From Hofstenia miamia (taxonomy: Eukaryota > Xenacoelomorpha > Acoela): a DNA stretch of 64,000 nucleotides. Made by a program: the position numbers and the translations under genes. Each line of letters begins with the position of its first letter. Position 1 is the first letter of the stretch. The stretch is taken from contig SCFE01000087.1 in the NCBI GenBank assembly GCA_004352715.1, positions 1,350,183 to 1,414,182 on the forward strand, read 5' to 3'. Of this stretch, positions 36,690-46,429 are shown piece after piece. The notes beneath the pieces were generated by a model. The model was not told where the DNA came from. It saw nothing but the letters and a program-made list of their open reading frames with translations, and did not search any database.

Positions 36690-36966
36690 CATATTTTCTT
36701 TCGAGCAAGAAAAGATTTTAAAAATGATTGGAAATCATAGTTCATTTTATCGTCATTGTACGTTTCTTCTGAGTAACGTTATTATTGAGTATTCAGATTG
36801 TATTTAATAGTTTTCAGACTTTGACTTTAAAAGAAAATGATTATGAATTTGCCACGTCAACAGAATTTTCAAATGAAATCACTAATTACACGATCTTCTC
36901 AGTCTTTCTTTAGTGAACTTTGCGACAATAACCGAAATCATGAAATTTGGTTAGTAGCTGTCTAGT
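36690..36966 (+). pseudogene. TRIM-like 3' fragment F
   Basis: Starts at a propeller segment (TATTTTCTTTCGAGCAAG, matching the FSFEQ codons of the intact copies), has frame changes and stops, and ends ATTTGGTTAGTAGCTGTC-TAG-TTTACAC like the other copies. Only about the last 90 codons are represented, so it is a 5'-truncated dead copy between D and E. Confidence 0.85.
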
Positions 36967-38274
36967 TTACACGTCATTGTCAAGTCTACAAACACCCAAA
37001 CCTATTTTCAGCCTTTTATATAAATATTGTATCTCGTATATTCAGGATTTTTTGAAATCTATTGTTAGAAAAATGTTTCAATTTGCAGAATTCTTAAAGT
37101 ATTTTGCTTATGTGCTTCAATTAAGATTATTTTGTAAAGCACGATATTATAAGAGCTTCCTTGTGTAGAGCTTCAAGCTACATTATCATATTATTTTTTC
37201 TAGTAGATGATCAGAAGTAACGTTCGAAAGACTTTCAAACTGTATTTTCCATCTTTGCACAGGTTGTTAACAACAGACTTCGCAGTGAATGTCTTGTTGA
37301 ATTGACCGATGAGGACTCGTGTACTCTGATAAATTAGAACGTGTCGAAAGTGTAATTTGTCGGAATACAGTGCATTTTTGTCATGGTACTTTGATTTTAT
37401 TTGAAACAAAGAATAGTTTCCATTAAAGGTTTTTCTTCAAGCAATAACATGAACAAAGTGTGCCGTGAATTTGAAAAAAAGTTGAGAAATCTATCAGGTG
37501 ACATTTTACGAGACAACTTTTGAATAATTTTCAAGGCAACTGAAACAAATAAACGAATATAAAATTATCATATTTTTATGTATTAAATTTGAGCAGCATT
37601 TAACACTGTTTTCAATTGTTTTAAGTAGTACAACATATTTTTATTTTCGACTGTTACTTCTGCGCCACCCTGTATTTATTATTTTCAAAGTTTAAGTAAA
37701 TTACGTTTCTGTCTTAAAGAAATCTCAAGTTCAAATCATTCCATAAAACGATTTTAAATTCCTTTAGATCGCACTCGTAATCGAAAACGAGATTTTAAAA
37801 TTTCACTTTAAGTGTAAATTTTAATGACTTTACCTACCTTCACAATTTTTTTTTGCTAATTATTTATGATTTGTTTTAATTTATATGAAGATAATTGCTT
37901 ATTAGTAAGTATATAGCATGTATATTAGAATGTATATAGAATTCCTAATTAGAAACAAGCCAAGCTTGATCGCAACCTTAAATTTACTTGCAACTGTTTC
38001 TAGTTTCTAAATTTAGCATATTTTATCATGTTGAATATTTGTACTTAACCTTTCATTTGAGCTTCAATTATTGGCTTAGCTTGTCGAGCCTTACTCAATA
38101 TAAAGCAAATTAAGCCGACAAGTTATACCTCCTTTCCAAAACGAAGAGTATTAAAAGTAGAGAAATTCAGTTGCGAGCGGGTTTTTAAAATACAGGCTTT
38201 GCTCATTTTTGCTTTACTGTATATATTTGGGCATTTATTCATTTTTTATTGCGATGAAATTTTCCTCACCATTT
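36967..38274. other. Intergenic, includes 5' region of copy E
   Basis: No gene recognised. It presumably contains the upstream exon and intron of copy E, which were not located. Confidence 0.45.
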
Positions 38275-38286
38275 TTTTGTTTTTAG
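38275..38286 (+). promoter_or_regulatory. Splice acceptor of 5'UTR intron (gene E)
   Basis: TTTTTGTTTTTAG ends at 38286, 23 nt before the ATG (38310) that corresponds to the start of C and D. It explains why the hydrophobic codons upstream in the same frame need not be translated. Confidence 0.6.
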
Positions 38287-38297
38287 AAATAATAATA

Positions 38298-40157
38298 ATG
38301 GCAATGCATATGGATTGCTTAATATGTTCGATTTGTCTGGAGACATTTAAAGATCCTCAGATTCTCTCATGTTTGCACTCTTTCTGCAGTTCATGTTTGG
38401 ATAATATATGCAAGGAGAAAGTTAAGTTTGATTGTCCCATTTGCAGAAATACATCACATGTTGGCAGTTGGAAGAAGGATTTTCGCGCCCAAGAGTTTTT
38501 AGAGTATCTTAGCAACTTTCATCTGCAAAATTCTTCTGATTTAAAAATCTGTAGCGAGTGTGAAAGCAAAATAAATTATGGTGAAGTGCATTTGTGTAAA
38601 GAATGCTCAGAAACATTTTGCTTGGATTGCTCTTTGCATCATAAAAAATCAAAAAAGTCGAAATCGCATACAGTTTACGCGCTTGCACCTGAAAGTTCAC
38701 AAATATGTTCCAAACACTCTAAGAAATTCGAATATTTTTGTCAAAACCTCAGCTGCTCTTCAGTCATCTGCAGCTCTTGTGCTATTCTGGAGCATCAGGG
38801 TCATAAGATGTGTACGATAAATGACAAAGCCCAGCAGTATATGGATGAGATTTCCAACTATCTTCATTACAATGAAACCAAATTGAGTGAAATTCAGGAG
38901 CATGTCTGCAGACTCAAAAACAGAAAAAATCGGTTTGAAGAAGAAGTTGAAAAAATGAGGCTTCTACTTAATAAAAGACGTGATTTTCTTCTGAAAACTG
39001 TTAACGAGTCTTACAACGAACAGATTACTGTATTAGAATCAAATCAAAAAGTTTTTTCAAGAAAAATGGATGAAGCAGTAAATAAATATACAAAATTGCA
39101 TGCTGATTTAATCAATCTTAAGCGTTCATGTGAAAATTCTTTCCAGAATTTGTCTAGTTTTGAGTTTATCAAAAATTATCGTCAGTTTCAAAATCCTACG
39201 AATGAATTATTGTCGCTAGACGAACAATTTTATTTTGAATTTCCTATACTTACTTTGAAACAAGATGTAAAAGTTAAAGCTTTACAAGCAATAAAGCCTT
39301 TAATTGGCTACATCGATACAATTGTCAATGAAGAATTTAAATTAAAGGACCCACAATACGCTTTTGTGGTTTCTACTCTTTGTAAGTCCAGACAAATACT
39401 TTGTGCCGTTTATGATTGTGATTGCAAGGAGTTGATTGCCTTTGAGGAAAATGGTGCGAAATATTCACTCATTAAAGTTGCTGAAAATGGTACATTGAAG
39501 ACAACTGCATGTGAGATTAAAAGCCGTGAGCCTAGCTCAAAGAGTATGGCCTTGTTACCTCACGGAAAAGTGCTGTTGCTGATGCATGATTCACTCGGTG
39601 ATGTGTCTTTACTTTTGTTATCCGAAAATATGACTGGAAGCTGTACTTTTCACATTGCATTTTGCAACGTAAAGGATGTTGAATTGATTTCTGGCACGCC
39701 CTGCAAACAGTTTGTTTATTTTTATTGTCGAGATGGCTCTATTTACAAGTTTGATTCAGTCAGTTTTGATTCACGGAGATCTCATGTGCAATTACCAAGC
39801 ATTGCAACATCCATGGCTGTAAGCAAAAATTGTGATCACATTGCCTTTTGCGGTCAAAACTTTTCCAACATTTTCATGTTTTCCTTTGAGCAAGGAAAGA
39901 TTTTAAAAGTTTTTGAAAATCACCGTGCTTCGTACCTCTATTCTACTTTTCTATCAGACGACAATATTATAGCTTATACTAAACATTTTAATGATTTAGA
40001 GGTTTTCAGCTTAAAAGAACATGCGCCTATTAAAAGGATGTATTTGATTTGTCAAGAACCAATTCAGATATATTCAATAATAGCCCGATCTTCTCAATCT
40101 GTTTTTGTTGGACTTCTTTACAATGGAAATTATGAAATTTGGCTGGTAGCCGTCTAG
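38298..40157 (+). CDS. TRIM-like RING/B-box E3 ligase, copy E
   Basis: Intact protein of 619 residues from ATG 38298 (MAMHMDC), or 615 from the ATG at 38310 that aligns with copies C and D. The C3HC4 RING (CSICLE ... CLHSFCSSC ... CPIC), B-box1 with a full ligand set (CSECE ... CKECSETFCLDC ... H), B-box2 (CSKHSKKFEYFC ... CAILEHQGHK) and a long coiled coil are followed by the propeller-like C-terminal half ending EIWLVAV. The linker before the propeller is a few residues longer than in C and D (DVKVKALQAIKPLIGYID). Upstream in-frame codons rich in Phe/Leu look like intron polypyrimidine sequence and not a signal peptide. It is the last member of the tandem cluster and the best-preserved with C. 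Probable E3 ubiquitin ligase, target unknown. Confidence 0.93.
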   Translation: MAMHMDCLICSICLETFKDPQILSCLHSFCSSCLDNICKEKVKFDCPICRNTSHVGSWKKDFRAQEFLEYLSNFHLQNSSDLKICSECESKINYGEVHLCKECSETFCLDCSLHHKKSKKSKSHTVYALAPESSQICSKHSKKFEYFCQNLSCSSVICSSCAILEHQGHKMCTINDKAQQYMDEISNYLHYNETKLSEIQEHVCRLKNRKNRFEEEVEKMRLLLNKRRDFLLKTVNESYNEQITVLESNQKVFSRKMDEAVNKYTKLHADLINLKRSCENSFQNLSSFEFIKNYRQFQNPTNELLSLDEQFYFEFPILTLKQDVKVKALQAIKPLIGYIDTIVNEEFKLKDPQYAFVVSTLCKSRQILCAVYDCDCKELIAFEENGAKYSLIKVAENGTLKTTACEIKSREPSSKSMALLPHGKVLLLMHDSLGDVSLLLLSENMTGSCTFHIAFCNVKDVELISGTPCKQFVYFYCRDGSIYKFDSVSFDSRRSHVQLPSIATSMAVSKNCDHIAFCGQNFSNIFMFSFEQGKILKVFENHRASYLYSTFLSDDNIIAYTKHFNDLEVFSLKEHAPIKRMYLICQEPIQIYSIIARSSQSVFVGLLYNGNYEIWLVAV

Positions 40158-40222
40158 TTTACACAATTACAAATTTTATATAGGCATTGTGTCAACTGCT
40201 TTTGACTATTGTAGGTTATCGA

Positions 40223-40228
40223 AATAAA
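40223..40228 (+). terminator. Poly(A) signal of copy E
   Basis: AATAAA 66 nt after the stop codon. In copy D the aligned bases read AATATA. The assignment is by position only. Confidence 0.4.
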
Positions 40229-40480
40229 TTCCAAAGAAAAACGATGACTTGCAAAGTAAACCTTCACTCATTTCCCTTATGATCACAAAGCAGCTACTGA
40301 CATTCACCGGAATTTATTCCGTTTGCTGGCACACATCTTGTTCTCATGGTCATCTCACGTTTCCCTCGAAAATCCCAAGGGAATTCATCCTTGTTATTAT
40401 GATTGACAATATATAATTAATATAATATAAATATTGGAAAATTATTTGGCATTTTTAAACTAGAATACAGTCTATATCAT

Positions 40481-41540
40481 TAATTGTTTTGTTTTGTTAG
40501 AATTTTTCTCACGCTCAGTGGCAGAGTCTATTCCATATGTCAACATTCACATCTAAACCCATTGATAATTAAACTTACGAATACGAACGCCTTTCTAAAT
40601 CCCGGATCCACTAAATACGTGGCTGATTTAGTAATGAGCGGTTTTAGCATTTTACTTTGAATTCGGTTTCTAGTACAAAACCGCTGTTTTGTTTGATTTT
40701 GGTTTAGACTTCCCACACCCTATAATTTTGCAAAAGATTTTTGAAAAATAATGCATGATGTTCAAGTTTGTTTTGTAATAATGAATCAGGTTTTACTTAA
40801 ATATTAAAGCTGTCAGTTGTCTTGTACTTGTTATCATAATTTTTTGTATAGGGTTTCCAAAAAATGAGTACTAAATTTAATTAGATGTAGTTAAGACATG
40901 AAACATAGTTTGTCAAAAAGCAATACGTGTTCAAGCGCGGATTTTGGGAGGGCGTACAGACTTCCATATCGGAGGAAATCACAAAAGTGTTTGTGTCCGT
41001 AAATCTAACAATCAATAGGTGTAGAAATGAATTTTGACATAAGGAATACAACTTGCCAATAAACGCGAGAACAATAACATCAAAACACACGAATAATTTA
41101 TTTTCTAATATTCGATTTCTGAAAATGTTATTTGCATTATAATGTTTTAAACAAATTTTTTTCCCGTTGTAATATTTGGCGTGTCCGGAAAGTCTTACGA
41201 ATTTCACTGTCACGCACTTAATGTGTGATGCATATGAATTACTGCAACTTTTAAACAATCACACATCATTTAGCCTTTCGCCCACCAATCACCAGCTGCA
41301 TGACATATTAACACACACGTGCATTGAGAGATATTATGTAGTCATTATTTTCTAAGTGGAGTATCATTATAAAGAAGCTTACAAATTGTAAAGTTCTACT
41401 GTTATTTGCATTCACACGAGATTGCAAATGTCACCTCGAGGTATGGGATCCTGAAGAAACTATAACAGATGAAATTTATGTACACTTTGTCAATCAGGCA
41501 GGTGAAAATTGGGGAAAATTTCGTACTAAACCAACAAAGA
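40481..41540. other. Non-coding, nothing recognised
   Basis: AT-rich sequence with only chance reading frames. Confidence 0.5.
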
Positions 41541-41544
41541 ATTG

Positions 41545-41775
41545 CGAGTTGTGATGGCAGATAATAACGCGTTCCCCCGCACTCTTCTAAATACACTGCT
41601 GATTTTTTCATCCGAAGGAAAGTTGCTTAATCCATCTATTATATATTTATCGTTCACTGTATCAAATGCTTTTGTCAGGGATTTCGAATTAAATGAAGTT
41701 CCTTCATTCAAAATCGAATGCAATATATTGACTTGTTCGGATGTATTGCAAGTAATATAAGCCTTATATAGTTGA
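41545..41775 (-). pseudogene. LINE-type reverse transcriptase fragment
   Basis: The minus strand reads CNTSEQVNILHSILNEG then SLTKAFDTVNDKYIIDGLSN. This resembles the RT region leading into the first catalytic block, where QDMSKAYD-like sequences carry the aspartate; here it is KSLTKAFDTV. The fragment is short and isolated, so its family cannot be set. Confidence 0.5.
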
Positions 41776-42905
41776 AAAAAGGTTTTCCATCAGAACTTGT
41801 ATGAAATGATGGATCATAATGTAATTAAAATAATTAATATATATAATAAAACAGTATACATTAGGGGACGGTAATACACTTCATGCATTCGAAACATACA
41901 TCCAACATTGAGCACCTACACAAACATCCACTCAAACATTGATTATATTATTATATATTATACATATTAATTTGTAGTTATTTGTTCATGTTTACTTTTT
42001 TGTCATGTGTTAGTTTGTAGATCTTGTATACATATATTGCGCAATAAATTTGCTCTGACTCTTAGTATGAAAATCATATTATTTTTATTATTATTATTGA
42101 TCAAAAATTAACGTATTCCTTGATTTACATATTATTTATTTATTATTATTTATTAATAAAGTTAGTGATTTCTACAATATAGAGAAAAAGTGTACAAAAA
42201 CCCACTAAGTACTAACTGAATTGTTTCTATTTCTTTGTTGCAGAGGTAAAGATACTATAATAGTTCATTTTAGTTTCGAAAAGTATTTTCTATGGATAGT
42301 TAAATAAGTTTTTTTTTACCGTTTCTACAAAAACTACTGGAGTTTCACTAAAATCATTTGACAACCTTTTACATAAATTTCATTTAAGATGTTAATAATT
42401 TCTTTTACTACAACAATTTATGTAGTTTAATGAAAAAAATACTTTCCTCCATATTCAAGCAATATATCCGATTAAATTATAAGAGGTTGTAAATTAAGAT
42501 ACTATGTTAGTACTTTTGTTTATTAATCTTTAAATGTATTCTTGTAACAAGGCGCTAATTATACTCAGGTGTCCTGAATACCAGAAGTTTAAAAAATATT
42601 GCCATTTAGAGTCATTATTATATCAATACTATTTTTTGAAGTAACCATCTTTTGAAATATTGCGACCTTCTGATGTAATGAGTAATATGCCCTACTGCCA
42701 AAGTATTATATGTTACGTTTAATAAGTTCTTCCTACCGCGACAACAAATTTAGTAATGTAACTATTTATTACCATAATTTCAATCGCCCTTTTCATCATT
42801 TAGAGAACATATCATTTCTCATATATTCAACTACTAAAATTCTCTGCCAAATTACATCACTTACATCAATACAAAGTAAGTTTTCAGAAACGCTCTTTGC
42901 TTATA
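41776..42905. other. Non-coding; possibly remainder of the LINE
   Basis: Contains (TTA)-rich simple sequence at about 42075-42160. The last part before 42906 probably belongs to the LINE that the Tc1 element interrupted, because the minus strand can be read across the insertion. Confidence 0.4.
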
Positions 42906-42907
42906 TA

Positions 42908-44190
42908 GTTGGCTGCAAAAAAATGAGACTGAACACCTATTTTTTCACGCTTTGTGGAAACGTATTGAGACGCTTTAGAGGAAAACTATAAAAATAAAAG
43001 ACAACGAGAATTTTGTGAACTTTAAAATGGTCAAACAAAAAAGTTAATTAATTAAACTGGTACTTCGTAATTATTTGAAAACACTTACCAAACAAATTTT
43101 TTTGCTTTGCAAAGTTTCTACTTGATTTCTTCGGAATGGAAACGTTGGAACAGCTTGAAAACGCCTTTGCGACATCGCAAATTTCTCGATCAACTTATTT
43201 TCGAAAGCTGAAAAAAATTCGACAAGGAGAATCTCTCAAAAGAAGAAAAGGAAGTGGACGCCCTCGAAAAATTATTGGAAAATTTATTCAGAAAACAGTC
43301 GCAATTGCTCTCAAAAATCCCTATATTTCTGGGAAAAAATTGCAAACCGACTTCAAACTGGAGCCGACATCTCTGTGCATGAAACCATAGTTCAGAGAAC
43401 ACTGAAAAAGTGGAGTTACAAAAATTGCAGAAAAAATCGACTTCTGATTACAAAAAAACATCAAGAAAAAAGATTAATTTCGTGAAAGATTGGAAAGACT
43501 ACACTTTTGAAGATGTTTGGATAACTGATGATTGCGTATTTCAACTACACAGAAACAAAGTACAAGTGTGGTCGTCAAAGAAATGTCCAAGACCAACAAA
43601 AGCGGTTCCAAAGTTCGACCAAAAAATTATGGTTTGGGGAGCACTTTCCTATCGTGGGTTTTATTTGAAAATTTTAGACGGAAAAGCCACAATCGACAGT
43701 TAAAGATATTGCCAAATTATAGCTGAATTTATGCCTTATGCTGATGCTTTATATGATGATGGATGGATACTCCAACAGGACGGAGCACCCCCGCACACGT
43801 CAGCAAAGACAAAAAATTGGTTTTCTGAAAATAATATCCAGTTTTTGCAATGGCCACCAAGTTCTGCTGATCTTTCTCCAATCGAAAACGTGTGGCAGAT
43901 ATTGAAAAATGACGTTGAGAAGAAAAATCCGAAAAATATATCCGATTTAAAAGAAAAAATCCAAGAAAATCAACACATTTTGACATCTGAAATGAAGTCC
44001 AATTTAATGAAATCAGTTTCAGTTCGTTTGAATGAAGTTATTTCTACAGGAGGAAAACAAATTAGACTTTAATGCTTTTTACTTATAGTCCTTTAATGTA
44101 TCTTTAAAATCTTACCTTTCTTGAGTTGTTACGTTCAGTAGTTCAAAAGTAATATGCCTTTTTTCTAGTCTCATTTTTTTTGCAGCCAAC
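42908..44190 (+). mobile_element. Tc1-type transposon, complete length
   Basis: Inverted ends GTTGGCTGCAAAAAAATG-AGACT at 42908-42930 and 44167-44190 differ by one A in the A run. Each is bordered by TA (42906-42907, 44191-44192), the Tc1/mariner target duplication. The length of 1,283 bp and the broken transposase inside fit a full-length but inactive Tc1 element. Confidence 0.92.
43136..44072 (+). pseudogene. Tc1 transposase (DD34E), inactivated
   Basis: The N-terminal part (43136-43390) has the helix-turn-helix region and GRPRK-type hook (KGSGRPRKIIGKF). The catalytic part follows: WITDDCVFQLHR with the first Asp, WILQQDGAPPHTSA with the second Asp, and DLSPIENVW with the Glu. Thirty-four residues separate the second Asp from Glu, which defines the Tc1 group. 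All three catalytic residues are present. Two frameshifts (near 43360 and near 43475) and one in-frame TAA (43701-43706 region, after KATIDS) break the frame. The original protein would have been about 310-340 residues, the usual size. Confidence 0.92.
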
Positions 44191-44192
44191 TA

Positions 44193-45740
44193 TATTTTAG
44201 GGAGATGTTATCTTTCATTTTATATAATATTTCCAAGATCTTTTGTTGCATGATATCATCTGGATATAATAATATATAATCTTTTGCCAATTTTCTTTTA
44301 ATTCGATTATCATTGCTATTGATAATTTTGTTCATCCAATTGAAAACTTTATTTAATTTTCTTTTAGAATTTTCACATAGATTTGTTAGCAAGTAACAAG
44401 AACACATTTATATTTTGATACAACCATTGACTTAAATAACATTGCGATCAATTTTCTTGGTAATAAATCTGTTACTTGATGGTACCAGCCATTTTTTGAA
44501 TTAAAGAATTTATATGATCTTTGAATTTTAGTTGATTGTCTATTAACACTCCTAAATACTTTATTCTTGGTTGCTCCATTATTTCTTTGTTGTTAAGATA
44601 CAATTTTGTCTTTGTTTCGCTTTTTGTAAATTTATTCATCTGTGAGTTGTTTCCAATCTTCTACTGTATCCAAAAGAGCATTCATAGTAGAATGTTTTCT
44701 AAATCCAAATTGTTTTGATTAAACAAGTTGTATTTTTTAAAATAACAGCTAATCTGATCGTGTAAACTTTTTTCGAAAATCTTATTAATTGCAGTTAATA
44801 TTGATATAGGTCTGTAGTTTGAGGAAATGTTGCTTATACCTTTTTTATAGATTGGAATAACTTTTGCAACCTTTAGTTCATCAAGGTCATCAGGATATTT
44901 GTTGAATTTAATGCATTCATTAAATAAGAAACACAAAGGTCTTGCTATAACACTTAGCGATTCTTTTAAATACCATATAGGATAGTTACAAGTTCCTTTA
45001 GATTTTCTAATATTTAAACATTTTGAAGCATCTAGAAATGCATGCAAGGAAACATATCTAAAAGCAAATGAACTTGCATTGAACTTTAAATTTTTATATT
45101 TCTCAAATTTGTTCGTGATATTATATTGCTGACCACTAAATTTTCCCAAGTTTATGAAATCTTCATTAAATAAATTTGATATTTCCAATTTATTGTACAC
45201 ATGATTCTCTTATCTAATAGGTATTCAGGTTCAATATTTGAATGTGGTTTCAAAAAATTATTAATGTATTTCCACTTTTGAGAACATGTTTTCATTTTTT
45301 CAAAAGAAGATTTCAAAAATGAACTTAGATCTTGTTTACAACTATTTGATGCAATATTTCTGTAGATTTTATATTTCTTCATATTTTCATAACTTTTGTC
45401 TTTACACAAATTTCTATAGGCTTGATGTTTCTCTTTAATATGTTTCTTAGACTTTTCTGAAATCCATATTTTCAAACTAGGAATTCTCTTTTGATTTACA
45501 GAAATGATCTTTATAACTGGGCAATGTTTATTTTATAATTGATCCAAGTTATTATTGATAAAGCTTAGTTTCTCATTAATAAACATTGAGTTATAATAGT
45601 TACGCCAATTTAGATTTAGTAAGTCCCAAAATAATTTTTCTTTGTTAAATTTTTTACAATCATTATAATATACCCATTTTTTCTCTTTGTTGACTTTCAG
45701 TTTAACATATATTGCACATGTAATTTGACGATCGGAAATG
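44193..45740 (-). pseudogene. LINE relic interrupted by Tc1
   Basis: The minus-strand reading starts within the endonuclease C-terminus (SDRQITCAIYVKLKV, where the family has S-D-H). It continues through the linker (LKIWISEKSKKHIKEKHQAY) into the reverse transcriptase start (DELKVAKVIPIYKKG, then SNYRPISILTAINKIFEKS). The catalytic FADD region is missing by internal deletion. It resumes with an RT C-terminal motif (RIKYLGVLIDNQLKFKDHI) and a lysine/asparagine-rich tail to 44193, where the Tc1 element is inserted. A stop interrupts the linker (DQL-stop-NKHC). It is CR1/Jockey-like by the order of domains. Confidence 0.85.
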
Positions 45741-46420
45741 AAAAAAAAACAGTAGAGCTATTCGAACTTCTATAAAACAAGATTTTGAAAAATATCTATT
45801 TGTGTTTATGTCCTTGGTCTCAAAATATCGCTATCAGGTTTCAACTTGAAATCGCGTAGAAATAATTAAAGCCTCTTTAAGAATACTTAGCTATTAATGT
45901 ACACAAAAATCAATCATTATTCTTGTGAAATGGTATTTTATTCTATTCTATTCTTTGTGTTACTATATGTTGTGTCATTCCTGCATTGTGCAAAATAACT
46001 AAGGGGTATGTGTCTTGTTGAAAAACACCTAAGAAGCTGATGAAAATATTTTATAGCACTTAATCTATGTAGAGATAAACGTTAAGGATTTCGTCAAAAT
46101 ATTAAAACCTTAGTATAATGACTCAAAATTATTGAAGATATTGCGTTGGGAGTCATTGTACTTTCTCTTAATTTGTGTTTTTTCTAATGTTATATTTCTT
46201 CAGAAGTTTTCATCCTATTCAATTTATAACTGATTGCGGCTTTGCTGTGAAAATTTTGATGCATATTGAAGTACTTTAAATTGCTTTTTTATATAATGTG
46301 TAACATAAATTCAATTTTTCATAAATTAATTTCCTGTAATTTATTGCATTCGGACTTATTGACTTTGCAGTTCAAATTAGACTGTATTGTAGTAGAGAAA
46401 AATATATAAAACAATCAATA
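45741..46420. other. Non-coding, downstream of prominin-like gene
   Basis: No feature recognised. Confidence 0.5.
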
Positions 46421-46423
46421 AAA

Positions 46424-46429
46424 TTTATT
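46424..46429 (-). terminator. Candidate poly(A) signal overlapping the stop codon
   Basis: On the minus strand CAA-TAA-ATT creates AATAAA across the stop codon of the prominin-like gene. In AT-rich DNA this may be chance; no other evidence marks the 3' end. Confidence 0.3.

Noticed and set aside
37300-37365. GATGAGGACTCGTG ... TCGAAAG, suggestive of a hammerhead
   Set aside because: The bases before GATGA and the GAAAC segment do not fit, and helix II cannot form.
38199-38297. Hydrophobic N-terminal extension of copy E (possible signal peptide)
   Set aside because: It has no ATG, spans the intron acceptor tract, and is absent from paralogues.
40881-41258. 125-codon minus-strand frame
   Set aside because: No recognisable domain, and composition like the non-coding background.
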